A stretch of DNA of 64,000 nucleotides. Source: Candidatus Rifleibacteriota bacterium. GTDB taxonomy: Bacteria; Riflebacteria; Ozemobacteria; Ozemobacterales; Ozemobacteraceae. The translations under genes and the position numbers were made by a program. This document shows, piece after piece, positions 43,814 to 54,300 of this stretch (positions are counted from its first letter, which is position 1; each line of letters starts with the position of its first letter). The notes beneath the pieces are model-generated. The model made no database searches. It was given only the letters and a program-made list of their open reading frames with translations, and had not been told where the DNA came from. The stretch spans positions 149,116 to 213,115 of the forward strand of contig JAKQQP010000267.1 in NCBI GenBank assembly GCA_029564115.1, read 5' to 3'.

Positions 43814-44168
43814 GTCTGCCTCCGTCATGGAAAGAATCATTCATTGGTCTAAATCACATTCACGATATTGTAGCCTAAAACTCTCTCACCCGCAAACCCC
43901 GAACAACCTTTGCAGGCATCAGCAGCTTCTCTTTAAACCTGAAAGCCTGTCAAAGCAGTCAGGTCTATACAAAAGCCCATGCAAAATTGCACGGCCAGAA
44001 GACGGGATTGCTTTTTCGTAATAATCCGTTGTCTATTTTACATCGTTCAAGATTGCAGCGAAGTAGGTCGGCTATTGTGTGAAACAAATGCCAGCAGGTC
44101 AATAAACGACCTGCTGGCACTTGATCTATTGGTGCGGACGCAACTTTCTAATTTCAGGCTCTGTTGAT
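43814..44168. other. Intergenic region between glgX and the PLD operon
   Basis: This 355-base stretch holds the glgX terminator hairpin (44090-44118) and should carry the promoter of the nine-gene run near 43830-43900. I could not find a convincing -35/-10 pair. No coding frame or RNA gene is supported. Confidence 0.5.
44090..44118 (-). terminator. Terminator of the esterase-to-glgX operon
   Basis: A perfect 11-bp stem: GCCAGCAGGTC (44090-44100) with GACCTGCTGGC (44108-44118). It is followed on the minus strand by ATTTGTTTC, a weak T tract, 51 bases after the glgX stop. Confidence 0.72.
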
Positions 44169-46286
44169 TCAGGGCCGTGGATCTACTTTCTGGCAGCACT
44201 TGAACAGCTTCAGAGATCTCGCACGCATGAGGGTTTTGTGTCCTGAATCAGCAATTTCAGTGTTTTGCGGCGCCGCTGTATCGACAAGCAGCTCCCAATG
44301 TGCTTCAAAACGCGGCAGGGTGAAGTCGACATCGAGAACTGAGGCATTCAACAACAGCAGAAGATTGTCGTCATGTATCGGAACACCGTTTTCATCGACA
44401 TCATCTATGCCAGTCCCGGATAAAAACATTGCCAGCCCTCTGGTGTTCGGGCTTGTCCAGTCTTCGTCATCCATTTCGCCGCCATCGGGGCGATACCAGA
44501 TGATATCTCGGATATTGCTGCCCCTGATCATGCGACCCTGGAAAAACTTGGTGCGGTGCAGAGCCGGGTGTTCGCGACGTATTTTTATAATATGCCTTGT
44601 AAAATCAAGCATCTGCCGGGCTTCTTCGTCAAGATTCCAATGATACCAGCTGATTTCGTTATCCTGGCAGTAGGCGTTGTTGTTGCCTTTCTGCGTGCGC
44701 CCGATTTCATCTCCTCCGCAGATCATAGGTGTTCCCTGCGAGAAAAGGAGGGTTGCCAGCATGTTGCGCATTTGCTGGCAGCGAAGTTTTCGAATGTGCG
44801 GGTCAGAAGTCTCACCTTCATGCCCGTGATTCCAGGAGCGGTTGTCAGAGTGGCCATCGCGGTTGTGCTCGAGGTTGTTGAAATTGTGCTTCTCATTGTA
44901 AGAGACCATGTCGCGCAGCGTGAAACCATCGTGGGCGGTGATGAAATTGACGCTCATGTAGGGCCTGCGACCGTCGTTTTCATAAAGATCGCTGCTGCCT
45001 GTGAGCCGGTAACCCATTTCGCCGGCATAGCCACCGTCACCTTTCCAGAAAGAGCGCATTACGTCCCGATATTTGGCATTCCATTCAGCCCACAACACCG
45101 GAAAGTTGCCGACCTGGTAGCCGCCTTCACCAACATCCCAGGGCTCAGCGATCAGTTTGACCTGACTGATGACCGGATCCTGGTGAATGATTGTGAAAAA
45201 ACTCGAAAGCTGGTTCCAATAATGCATCTCGCGGGCCAGAGTCGAGCACAGGTCGAATCTGAAGCCATCTATGTGCATTTCAGTGACCCAGTAACGCAGA
45301 GAATCCATTATCAGCTGCAATGTCTGGGGGCTGACAACATTGATGGTGTTGCCCGTCCCGGTGTAGTCTTTGTAATACCGGCGATTGTCGCGGGCCAGAC
45401 GGTAATAGGTCGGGTTGTCGATACCCTTGTAACTCATGGTCGGGCCATTGTGATTGCCTTCACAGGTGTGGTTGTAGACAACGTCGATTATTACTTCCAG
45501 ACCCGCCCGATGTAACTTTTTGACCATTTCTTTGAATTCGCGCACTGCTCCACCGGGCGATTTATCTGAGCTGTAACGTATTTCGGGAGCAAAGAACGAC
45601 AGAGTGCTGTAACCCCAGTAATTCTTCAACCCCTTCTCTTTGAGGAAAGGGTCGTCGATGTGCTGGTGAACCGGCAAAAGCTCGATAGTCGTTACCCCAA
45701 GCTCTTTCAGATGGCTGATCATTGCTTCTGACGCCAGGCCAGCGTAGGTGCCACGCAACTTTTCTGGCACTTCCGGGTGAAGAACGCTTATTCCTCTGAC
45801 GTGAGTCTCATACAGGATGGTGCGGTGAAAGGGCAGCTTCGGGTGTCGATCACCGTTCCAGTCAAAATTGTTGTCTATGACTATGCCCAGCGGTGTGCCG
45901 GATGCATACTCGGTGCTGATTTCAAGATCTTTCTCCTGGCTGAAAACATTGTAGGCAAAAAGCCCCGCTTCGTGATTTTCGACGCCGTCGAGAGCCCGGG
46001 CGTAAGGGTCCATAAGCAATGCCCGTGGGTTGAAGCGCAGACCAGCTTCTGGCCGATACTGGCCGTGTACGCGATAAGCATAACGTTGCCCTGGCTGCAG
46101 GCCTTCGATATATATGTGCCAGACAAAAGCGGTTCGGTGGCGCAACGCAATTCTGGTTTCGTTGCGCTCCTGGTCGAACAGACAAAGCTCGACTCCTTCC
46201 GCATTCTCAGAATAAAGAGCAAAATTTACTCCCCTGCCATCCCAGGTTGAGCCGAGAGGGTAGGGGGTTCCGGGCTTAACGTGCAT
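44169..46286 (-). CDS. glgX: Glycogen debranching enzyme GlgX
   Basis: A 705-residue GH13 enzyme (isoamylase type) that hydrolyses alpha-1,6 branches of glycogen. It has an N-terminal CBM48-like domain ([24 protein letters not shown]), then the catalytic barrel with [10 protein letters not shown], the nucleophile Asp in [10 protein letters not shown], the acid Glu in IAEPWDVG and [10 protein letters not shown]. The C-terminal beta domain follows. It is 5 bases after the MBL-fold gene and last in a five-gene operon. No glgA, B, C or P is in the window. Confidence 0.95.
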   Translation of the reverse strand: MHVKPGTPYPLGSTWDGRGVNFALYSENAEGVELCLFDQERNETRIALRHRTAFVWHIYIEGLQPGQRYAYRVHGQYRPEAGLRFNPRALLMDPYARALDGVENHEAGLFAYNVFSQEKDLEISTEYASGTPLGIVIDNNFDWNGDRHPKLPFHRTILYETHVRGISVLHPEVPEKLRGTYAGLASEAMISHLKELGVTTIELLPVHQHIDDPFLKEKGLKNYWGYSTLSFFAPEIRYSSDKSPGGAVREFKEMVKKLHRAGLEVIIDVVYNHTCEGNHNGPTMSYKGIDNPTYYRLARDNRRYYKDYTGTGNTINVVSPQTLQLIMDSLRYWVTEMHIDGFRFDLCSTLAREMHYWNQLSSFFTIIHQDPVISQVKLIAEPWDVGEGGYQVGNFPVLWAEWNAKYRDVMRSFWKGDGGYAGEMGYRLTGSSDLYENDGRRPYMSVNFITAHDGFTLRDMVSYNEKHNFNNLEHNRDGHSDNRSWNHGHEGETSDPHIRKLRCQQMRNMLATLLFSQGTPMICGGDEIGRTQKGNNNAYCQDNEISWYHWNLDEEARQMLDFTRHIIKIRREHPALHRTKFFQGRMIRGSNIRDIIWYRPDGGEMDDEDWTSPNTRGLAMFLSGTGIDDVDENGVPIHDDNLLLLLNASVLDVDFTLPRFEAHWELLVDTAAPQNTEIADSGHKTLMRARSLKLFKCCQKVDPRP

Positions 46287-46291
46287 ACTGA

Positions 46292-47137
46292 TTACTCCAG
46301 TTCTATCTGCATGCCCTCGAAAACTGCAAAAATATCAAGGCTGCTCTCTGCCTGGGCCGCTTTCTGTCGCAGATCTGCAATTATGTGGTCCAGGTCGTTA
46401 TCGCTGCGGTCGGGGTCGTGGTGAAAAATTCCCAGGCGCTTGACTTTCGCGCTCATGGCCAGCTGTAACGCCATGTTATAGGTGGAATGCCCCCATGTGC
46501 GGGTCTTTTCGTATTCCTGATCTGTGTATTGCGCGTCATGAAAAAGCAGATCGGCACCCTGACAAAATTTTACATAATCGTCGAAAAGCCGCCCGTCAGG
46601 GTGTTGATAACCAAGCTCATTGTCGGTCAGAAATACAAAATTACGGCCATTTTCGCTGAATTTAAAACCAAAGCCGCCGTTCGGGTGGCTCAGCGGAATC
46701 TTTTCTATTCCTATGTGTCTGCAGGCGACAAAACCGGGGCCGCTGCAGCCAAAGTTGAATTGAGCCTTGAGCTGCTCAAAATCAACCGGAAAATAAGGTG
46801 CTTCGAGCTGCCGGGCCAGTGCCTGGCACATGTAGTGCCTGGCAGACTGGTAACCGCAGACATTTATTTTGAAACGACTGAAATAGGCAGGCATGAAAAA
46901 AGGGAAGCCCATCAGGTGATCCCAGTGGGAGTGGGTCAACATAAGGCAAAGCTCGTCGCAGCCGTTGTTCTGCATGATCTGCTTGCCAAGATATCGCATG
47001 CCCGAACCCGCATCGATGATGATGGGAAAACCGTCTTTATTGTGTATTTCAAGACAGGTCGTATTACCGCCATACTTGAGAGTATGAACCCCTGGAGTCG
47101 GCAATGTGCCTCTGCAACCCCATACTTTTATTTTCAT
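46292..47137 (-). CDS. Metallo-beta-lactamase-fold hydrolase
   Basis: A 281-residue MBL-fold protein. The metal motif is [15 protein letters not shown] (HxHxDH), preceded by the strand-loop [10 protein letters not shown] and [10 protein letters not shown], with LTDNELG and [13 protein letters not shown] supplying the bridging Asp and later ligands and FHHDPDRSD the last His. This is the RNase Z/PhnP-like branch found as cyclic-phosphodiesterase-type enzymes. The substrate is not known. A GAGGGC site precedes ATG 47137. Confidence 0.9.
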   Translation of the reverse strand: MKIKVWGCRGTLPTPGVHTLKYGGNTTCLEIHNKDGFPIIIDAGSGMRYLGKQIMQNNGCDELCLMLTHSHWDHLMGFPFFMPAYFSRFKINVCGYQSARHYMCQALARQLEAPYFPVDFEQLKAQFNFGCSGPGFVACRHIGIEKIPLSHPNGGFGFKFSENGRNFVFLTDNELGYQHPDGRLFDDYVKFCQGADLLFHDAQYTDQEYEKTRTWGHSTYNMALQLAMSAKVKRLGIFHHDPDRSDNDLDHIIADLRQKAAQAESSLDIFAVFEGMQIELE

Positions 47138-47169
47138 GCGCTGCCCTCTGAATGTTTTCTATCTGTTGC

Positions 47170-47448
47170 TCAAGAACGACTCAGAATCTCTATCAGGTGA
47201 TAACCGAACTGAGTCTGTACAGGCCCGTATACTTCGCCAATCTTACCCGAAAATACCACTTTGTCAAATTCTCTGACCATCATACCCGGAGAAAATTCGC
47301 CGAGGTCACCGCCCTTTTTACCGGAAGGGCACTGCGAATGTTTGCTGGCCACTTCGGCAAAATCTTCACCGCCGTTGATTTTGTCGAGAAGATCGAGACA
47401 TTCTTTTTTCGTTTTAACAAGTATGTGCCTTGCACGTGCTGTTGCCAT
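47170..47448 (-). CDS. ppiC: Parvulin-type peptidyl-prolyl isomerase
   Basis: A 92-residue single parvulin domain with no signal peptide, so cytoplasmic, like Ppi[21 protein letters not shown], the [20 protein letters not shown] loop and [16 protein letters not shown] are the standard rotamase motifs. An AAAGGAA site lies before ATG 47448. It is inside the esterase-glgX operon with 23- and 32-base gaps. Confidence 0.95.
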   Translation of the reverse strand: MATARARHILVKTKKECLDLLDKINGGEDFAEVASKHSQCPSGKKGGDLGEFSPGMMVREFDKVVFSGKIGEVYGPVQTQFGYHLIEILSRS

Positions 47449-47471
47449 TGCTGTTTTTTCCTTTCAGGGTA

Positions 47472-48257
47472 TTATTTTTGGCATATTGCCAGAATACTAT
47501 CGGTCGAATCGGGCTCAAAATCACACCCGGCCATTCCAAAAAAAATAATTTCAGAAAAGCCGGCAATAGTAAGCATTTGTCGCAATTCTTCAGCCTCATA
47601 GATCTGCATCTGCCAATCTTCAGCAACTTCTGCCGGCGGGTTTATCCCGTCCTGCCATCGTGTTACTGATTTTATCAGAATTTGTCGCCGTTTAAGATCG
47701 AGGCTGCAGTCTCTTGCGTGGTGAACCAGCATCCCGTCTATGATTGCTTCACGGCTCATATACCGGTATTCTTCGAAAGCACCTCCGGCCATGGCGGTAA
47801 AGTTCAAAATATCTGCGACCAGAAGCCCGCCTGGGTTTAGCTGCCGATAAGCATTGGCGAAGAATACCCCGCATTCGGGTTTTGTCAGATGCCCAATGGC
47901 ATTGAAAATGCACAGAGCAGCGTCATAAAGCCCCAGATCGCAGCTGCGCATGTCGGCCACCTGAAATTTTATTCTGGCTTTGCCTGCTTTGACGGCAGCT
48001 ATTTTGAGCATTTCGGGGTTGAGGTCGCTGGCGGTTACATGGTAACCGGCTCTTGCCAGGCCAATACTCTGAGCTCCGGTGCCGCAGGCAAAGTCTACAA
48101 CGGTTTTGACGCCGTTTATTCTGAACAGTTCATCGAGAAAGGCGTTCAGCTCTTCGGATTCTTCATGCCCGGCCAGCTCGAAATAATCGTAAAACCTGGC
48201 GTATGAGCTGTAGTCAGGTTGCTTGAGAATATTCGTTGTTTTGGGGTTTGAAGACAA
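47472..48257 (-). CDS. Class I SAM-dependent methyltransferase
   Basis: A 261-residue protein from TTG 48257, which has an AAAGGAA site. The SAM-binding motif I is VVDFACGTGAQSIGLARAG, motif II TASDLNPEMLKIA, and motif IV region DAALCIFNAIGHLT. YARFYDYFEL near the N-terminus is typical of small-molecule methyltransferases of the UbiE/YrrT sort. Substrate is unknown. An in-frame ATG at 48326 would overlap the esterase gene by 46 bases and is less likely. Confidence 0.85.
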   Translation of the reverse strand: MSSNPKTTNILKQPDYSSYARFYDYFELAGHEESEELNAFLDELFRINGVKTVVDFACGTGAQSIGLARAGYHVTASDLNPEMLKIAAVKAGKARIKFQVADMRSCDLGLYDAALCIFNAIGHLTKPECGVFFANAYRQLNPGGLLVADILNFTAMAGGAFEEYRYMSREAIIDGMLVHHARDCSLDLKRRQILIKSVTRWQDGINPPAEVAEDWQMQIYEAEELRQMLTIAGFSEIIFFGMAGCDFEPDSTDSILAICQK

Positions 48258-48280
48258 ATCCGTTTCCTTTGCTGGCTGAT

Positions 48281-49009
48281 CTAGAGAATATGCGGCAAAA
48301 AATGCGGCAGCATGATTTTCCACCACGGCCAGTCATGATTTACGTCATGCCCCCAGAGATCAACCCAGGCTGGTATTTGCTTCTCTGCAAAAATCTGTTT
48401 GAGACGAATGGTTTCTTCGGGGTATTCCCATGAGCCTTGCCCCGTACAGACTATGATTCGGGCCTGTCTGATCTGGTCTATGAACCAGGGGTCATTCATG
48501 CCGGGGAGATAATCGATCGGCGAGTTGAAATAGACGTTCTGATCATAGTAGTCGCCTACGACCTGTTTGAGCGAATATATGCCGGCGAGCGCAATACAGG
48601 CATCAAAAACGTCCGGGTGTCGCAGCAGAAAGTTTACGGAATGGTAGGCGCCCATGCTGTTGCCTGTCAGAGCGATTTTGCAGTTGCTCTGGCAATGATT
48701 GCGTATGAAGGGTGCAACTTCATTGACGATATACTTGTCGTAGGCTTCATGTCTGAAGACGTTGTCGCCCATGTGCCCATCTTTGCGAAGTATCGACTCA
48801 TTGTCGAGACTGTCGACACAGAAGATCTTCAAGCGACCCTGTTCGACATGTTCCCTGACTATGTCAAGCATGCCGAAATCTTCAAATTCATGAAAAGTGC
48901 CGCCGGCACAAGGAAAAACCAACAACGGCCTGCCATAGTGGCCGTAAACCTTCAGACGCATTTCGTGCCCGATATTGTGACTGTACCATGAATGAAATTC
49001 TGTATGCAT
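48281..49009 (-). CDS. Alpha/beta-hydrolase esterase (esterase-D/PHB-depolymerase type)
   Basis: A 242-residue cytoplasmic hydrolase. The nucleophile elbow GNSMGAYH has Ser118; the oxyanion loop is PLLVFPCAGGTFHEFED; the last His is in LWGHDVNHDWPWW, the pattern of esterase-family proteins related to acyl-glycerol and S-formylglutathione esterases. The start at 49009 has a GGGAGT site; the open frame upstream to 49282 is not coding. It leads the operon that ends with glgX. Confidence 0.85.
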   Translation of the reverse strand: MHTEFHSWYSHNIGHEMRLKVYGHYGRPLLVFPCAGGTFHEFEDFGMLDIVREHVEQGRLKIFCVDSLDNESILRKDGHMGDNVFRHEAYDKYIVNEVAPFIRNHCQSNCKIALTGNSMGAYHSVNFLLRHPDVFDACIALAGIYSLKQVVGDYYDQNVYFNSPIDYLPGMNDPWFIDQIRQARIIVCTGQGSWEYPEETIRLKQIFAEKQIPAWVDLWGHDVNHDWPWWKIMLPHFLPHIL

Positions 49010-49268
49010 ATGCGACTCCCGATTATTTTCAGTTCGACTCAGTATAACATGACAGGCAACCTCATCGAACCCGAAGAGCAAGATTAAATGATTTTTTTTT
49101 GCATCCCGGCAAAATAAGCCAAATGCAAAAAAAAATAGCAAAGGCATTGACATATTGGTGGATTGGCGTTCAAAATTAGGGCAAGATTGATGTAATTTAG
49201 ATGTTTCGAGAGAAGGCCTGCCGTATTGTCTGAAACTTTCCTGCGGGCATGCTGTGCGGGGATCAACC

Positions 49269-50369
49269 ATGAAAAAAGCCAAAAAAGAGCACCTGCTGCC
49301 GGATAAATCGAAAAAAAATGCCCTGCGCCAGGGCTTCCCTTTTCGAGTGGCATTCTGTTATATCGTCATTGCCGGTGCCTGGATTCTCCTGTCAGACTGG
49401 GCTGTCTCGATATTTACCAGTGACCCCGTTAACCTGAGGTTTATACAGACATACAAAGGCTGGGCATATGTTCTGATAACCGGCTTGATTCTTTATGCTT
49501 TTCTTCGCCGCGAATGGAACCTTCTCGAAGCCGAGATGAAGGGGCGTCAACTTGCAGAGCTTGAGTTGCGGCAGCTGAACGTCAGTCTCGAAGAAAGAGT
49601 CGCTGAACGAACCGCAGAACTGGAACGCTCAAAGACGCAGGCAGAAGCCGCCGACCGCCTCAAATCTTCATTTCTTGCCACAATGTCGCATGAGCTGCGT
49701 ACGCCGCTCAACTCTATCGTTGGTTTTACCGGCATAATGATCCAGGAGCTGGCGGGGCCGCTCAACGATGAACAAAAAAAACAGCTTGGCATGGTTCAGA
49801 CCAGTTCCAGGCACCTTCTGGCTCTGATAAATGACATACTTGACATTTCCAAGATTGAAGCCGGCCAGCTGACTCTTGCCAGTTCAGAGTTCGATCTTGC
49901 TCAGTCTCTGCAAAAAGTAGTCGATCTGATCAGGCCCCTGGCGTCGGCTAAAAAACTTGAGCTCGAAGCCTATATTGAAGCGGATATGGGGCAGATATGC
50001 CTTGACCAGCGGCGCTTCGAACAGATCGTGATCAATCTGCTCAACAACGCTGTTAAATTTACTGAGGTAGGTTGCGTAACTCTCACCTGCAGAAAAGAAG
50101 CCGCCAGCTGCATGATTGCGGTAGCCGATTCCGGCATTGGTATGGCTGAAGATGATATCAAAAAGCTGTTTCAGCCCTTTCATCAGATAGATTCCGGTCT
50201 GGCACGCAGACACGAGGGTACCGGGCTGGGGCTTTCAATTTGCAGTCGCCTGGTCAGTCTTATGCACGGAACCATCGAGGTACAAAGTCAGCCGGATAAA
50301 GGCAGTACATTTATCGTTCGCATTCCTTTTAACCAGCCGCAAGCAATTGCGCGTCAGGCGTCGGCTTGA
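49269..50369 (+). CDS. Membrane sensor histidine kinase
   Basis: A 366-residue kinase: two membrane segments (VAFCYIVIAGAWILLSDWAV and VLITGLILYAFL) enclosing only a short periplasmic loop, then a coiled coil, the HisKA domain (MSHELRTPLNSIVGF with the phospho-His) and the HATPase domain (NLLNNAVKF N box, VADSGIGMAEDD G1, HEGTGLGLSICSRL G2). There is no PAS or receiver domain. A response regulator is not adjacent. ATG 49269 with a CGGGGA site is chosen over a GTG at 49254. TTGACA (49147-49152) with CAAAAT 18 bases on is a possible promoter. Confidence 0.92.
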   Translation: MKKAKKEHLLPDKSKKNALRQGFPFRVAFCYIVIAGAWILLSDWAVSIFTSDPVNLRFIQTYKGWAYVLITGLILYAFLRREWNLLEAEMKGRQLAELELRQLNVSLEERVAERTAELERSKTQAEAADRLKSSFLATMSHELRTPLNSIVGFTGIMIQELAGPLNDEQKKQLGMVQTSSRHLLALINDILDISKIEAGQLTLASSEFDLAQSLQKVVDLIRPLASAKKLELEAYIEADMGQICLDQRRFEQIVINLLNNAVKFTEVGCVTLTCRKEAASCMIAVADSGIGMAEDDIKKLFQPFHQIDSGLARRHEGTGLGLSICSRLVSLMHGTIEVQSQPDKGSTFIVRIPFNQPQAIARQASA

Positions 50370-50391
50370 TCAGATTTTTCCATAAACAAAG

Positions 50392-51069
50392 TCAACAGCT
50401 GTCTGGTTTTTTCGGGTTGTGCTGCAGTTCATGGGCTATGTCTGGGTAATATGATTTTACACAGTCCGGGCACATTCCGTGCGAGAATTGTGCACATGTA
50501 TGTTGTGAAAGGTATAATTCGACTTGATTCCAGAAGCCTTTGTCGTCTCTGATTTTTTTGCAGACGGCGCAGATCGGCAAGATGCCCTGCAGGGTTTTGA
50601 TCTCTGTCAGAGCCGCCTTTAACTGGGAAATAGCCTCTTCTCGCTCCTGCTCAGCAATTTTTCGAGCGTTGATGTTGTAGCTCATGCCAACAAAACGTGT
50701 TGGTTTACCATCTTTTCCGCGCTCGATTAATTTACCAGAGTTGGCAAACCAGACCCAGCTGCCATCTTTAGCCTTGATGCGAAATTCAGCGAAGTAAGAA
50801 GAGGTTTTGCCATCGAAATAATCCTGGACAGTTGTCAGTGATTTGGCAAGATCATCCGGATGAATGTAGGGAAACATCTTTTCGATGGAACTCGGCACTT
50901 CATCAACGTTGTAGCCGAGGCTTAAAAAAGTGCGCTGGTTAGTTCCAAAGGTTTCGCCCGTTTCCCAGTTGTTTTCCCAGATGTCGAATCCGGCTGCTTC
51001 AACGGCAGATTCAACTCTTTCAAGTTCCCTCAATCTCTTGTTGAAGTCGATATCGTTTGTCTCGACCAT
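50392..51069 (-). CDS. PAS protein with C-terminal Cys-cluster domain
   Basis: A 225-residue cytoplasmic protein. A PAS_3-type domain (about 20-140) ends WVWFANSGKLIERGKDGKP, FVGMSYNINARK. A coiled linker leads to the Cys-rich segment ICAVCKKIRDDKGFW and FSHGMCPDC, an arrangement common at the C-terminus of PAS signalling proteins that probably binds metal. No kinase or HTH is attached. It converges with the histidine-kinase gene across 22 bases, so the pair may be a sensor module; that is inference. A GGGGGT site precedes ATG 51069. Confidence 0.85.
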   Translation of the reverse strand: MVETNDIDFNKRLRELERVESAVEAAGFDIWENNWETGETFGTNQRTFLSLGYNVDEVPSSIEKMFPYIHPDDLAKSLTTVQDYFDGKTSSYFAEFRIKAKDGSWVWFANSGKLIERGKDGKPTRFVGMSYNINARKIAEQEREEAISQLKAALTEIKTLQGILPICAVCKKIRDDKGFWNQVELYLSQHTCAQFSHGMCPDCVKSYYPDIAHELQHNPKKPDSC

Positions 51070-51344
51070 GACACCCCCGGAAAAAAACTGCATTCCAAGC
51101 CTGGATTAGCACCAATCGCGCACCCCGGTAAAATAGTAGCATTTTAAGCGAAAGCCAACAAGATAAAATATTCGTTTGCAGGTTTTCTTGTGGCGTCTCG
51201 ATCAAAATTGGGGTTTAGTGCTCCATTTCAATGCACTTTTGTATATTTTTTCTGAATTTAACGATCTGTAGCATTGTAATAATCTTTGTTAATTGTTAGT
51301 TTAAGGGCCGATATAAATTTGTATGTTTTTCAGGAGGCTTTTTA

Positions 51345-54300
51345 GTGAGTTCTTTTCGCAAAATTATGGTCGTGCTGTGTGTGTTATTGGCAATGACAGG
51401 TTGCAATCTTCTCGATAGAGATACCGACGAATCTTTTAACCCGATTGCCCCGCCGACCACTGGTAATGCCAATGTCAAATTTCAGATAGTTTTGCCCGGC
51501 GAAAATGCCGGCACAATCAAGCCGGCGTTGCGTTTTTCCACTGGCGCTTCGGTTCAGTTCAGACTTGCGCTGGTCTTTCCCGGTACTGAAGGCACGGCGC
51601 AGACGGCAGTGCTGCAAAGGCGAGTCTCAGTGAATCCTGCTACTGGCGATGCCGAAGTTACTTTCCCCGGTGTTCCTCAAACATCTGTAATTGGCCAGGT
51701 TCAGATCGAAGGCGGTAATCTTGGTGGCAAAAACAGCTTTCATGGCGCTCTCGACCTTTCTGCCGGCGACAACGTGGTAGAGCTTGCTCCGGTAGGTTCG
51801 GGGCATCCGGCAGATGTTGCCGCCGGAGTCATGCTCGATATCATCAAAGTTCCTGAGATTGTCAAGGCTGCTCCAGCCAATCTGGTTACCGCCATCACAA
51901 CTACGGCTCAAGAATCGATAAACTCTGATTTATCCGGGGCTGAGCTATACAACGACGTTTTAAACAGATTCGTCACTTCTCCGCTTTTGCCGACGCTCTC
52001 TTTGTTGAAAATTTCTGTGACCAACGATTATGGTCTGCTGTTCGAAAGCGGCCCCCAGACATCTCTGACGAAAACCCCGGCTGAACTCTGGTCAGAAATA
52101 CCCGGTGCCGATGGCCTGCTGGCTCGACGCATCATCAGACAGGGCTTTGGCGATCAAGAACCTCTGGTAGCTTTTACCGATTTTCAAAGAGAAAAATTTG
52201 CCCTGGCCTATGTAAGCGCTGAAGGCCGAATAAGCCAATATTTTCTGTCTGATAAAAATACCTTGTCGCACTTGTCTGCAGTTCAGATTGTCTCAGAAGA
52301 TGATTCGGTGGTTTTTGGTGCGGTTGCCAATGGCCTGCCTGTAATCATAAGATGGGATGGAAAAAACTCTGCTACTTGTGGCTGGCCTGTTTCTGACAGT
52401 TCTGTGCACTGGTCGTCGGTGTTTCCACATATAACAGCTGATGCTCGCATTAGTTATCCTACAGTCGATATGCTCATGTTTGACCCAGGGGTTCAAAACA
52501 CTTTTAGAAGCATTGTCCGCAATCCCAAAAGTCTCATGCTGCAGGAATACAAAATCAGCCTTGTCGGCGTTATCACTCCCATGTTTTCGCCCGTTGAAGA
52601 GGCGCTGTTCGCTTTGACAGCTCTGCCAGGCAACAGAGAAATCACCCTCCACTGGGACTCAATCCCCAACGCAGAATTCTATACTCTTTACTGGAGTCTT
52701 ACTTCTGAAATACCTCGCAGCGGTGATGGCGTAAATAGCATCAGTCGAGTTACCCGCCCGTTCGTTCACTCTGGTCTGCAGGAAAATCAAACCTATCATT
52801 ACGTAATCACCTGGACAATCAACGGCGAGGAAAGCGCCCCTTCAAAGGCAGCCACGGCTACTCCGTGGTATACCCCGGTGGTTCAGTATTATCGAATCAC
52901 CTATTACGGCAACGGTCAGACAGGAGGTCTCGCACCGATTGATTCCGTGTCGTATTTTTCAGGCGATAGTGCTGAGATATTGGCTCCAGGCGATTCTTTC
53001 GGCAAAGCCGGCTATAAATTCGTCTGCTGGAATACCGCCGAAGACGGCAGTGGCACCGACTATACGCCCGGCCAGCAGGTCGAGATCGAAACTGCCGGTT
53101 TGATACTGTATGCAAAATGGTGGGCTCCGACCGTTATCTATAGTGGCAATGGTCACACTGCCGGCCAGCCGCCGGTCAGCGCAGTTTATGCGACTGATTC
53201 AGAGGTAGTTGTGGCAGGCAACACCGGCAATCTGCAGAAAACAGGTTATGTTTTTGCCGGCTGGAACACAGCGGCTGACGGCAGCGGCAGTTATTTCCAG
53301 GCGGGCGAAAACTTTGCCATGGGCGCCGACGACCTGATTCTCTATGCTGTCTGGAGCGCTCCGACCCGAGTGACTTACTACGGCAACAATCACACCGCCG
53401 GCAATGTGCCGGTTGATTCGACCGTTTATGAATTTGGTGACTCTGTAACTCTTCTGACCGGTGACTCTATCAGTCGCGATGGCTATGTTTTCATCGGCTG
53501 GAACACTGCCGCTGACGGCAGTGGCACTGATTATGCCGCTGGTGCTACGGTGTCTATGCCTGCAGATGGCTTGAGTTTTTATGCAAAATGGCGCTCGACT
53601 TTTAAATATCAGGTAAGTTTCTTGGGCAATGGCAGTGACGGTGGCTCTGTTCCGGCTACTTTACTGCACATGGAAGGCGATGTGGTGACTGTTCCCGGTA
53701 ACACAGGCAATCTTACCAATGCCGGCAAAACTTTCTTCGGCTGGAACACTAGCGCCGATGGTTCCGGAAGAGAATATGTCGCCGGCAATACTTTTGTTAT
53801 GGATGCCAACAATGTGAGTTTTTATGCTCAATGGCAGGAATTTGCCGGAGGTGACGGCAGTTCGACTTCGCCTTATCTGGTCGCCAATGCCCCGCAGCTG
53901 AACCGGGTGCGCAATCATCTCGATGCTTACTTTATGCAGATTGCCGATATCGATCTGAGCGGAACTATTTTCAGCACCGGCAACGGTTGGGAGCCTATTG
54001 GCAGTTCGACGATCACCGCCCCGAGTTCTAGATTTCATGGCACTTATGACGGTAACGGCAAAAAGATCGCAAATCTTTTTATTGATCGCGATGCCGAAGA
54101 TGCAGTCGGTTTATTTGGGTTTGCTCAAAACGCTGTAATCAAAAATCTCAGTGTCGAAAACGCCGATGTTACCGGAAAGAATAATGTTGGCATATTGATT
54201 GGTAATGCTGTTGAAAGCAGTATCAGCAACTGTCATTCGTCTGGTAGGATTCAGGGTGATATGTACCGTATCGGAGGCATTGCCGGCATCGGAATGGATG

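Noticed and set aside
44556..45515. 319-codon plus-strand frame
   Set aside because: Antisense to glgX, whose family motifs run through the whole stretch; composition artefact.
46487..47200. 237-codon plus-strand frame
   Set aside because: Antisense to the MBL-fold hydrolase gene, whose metal motifs are intact.
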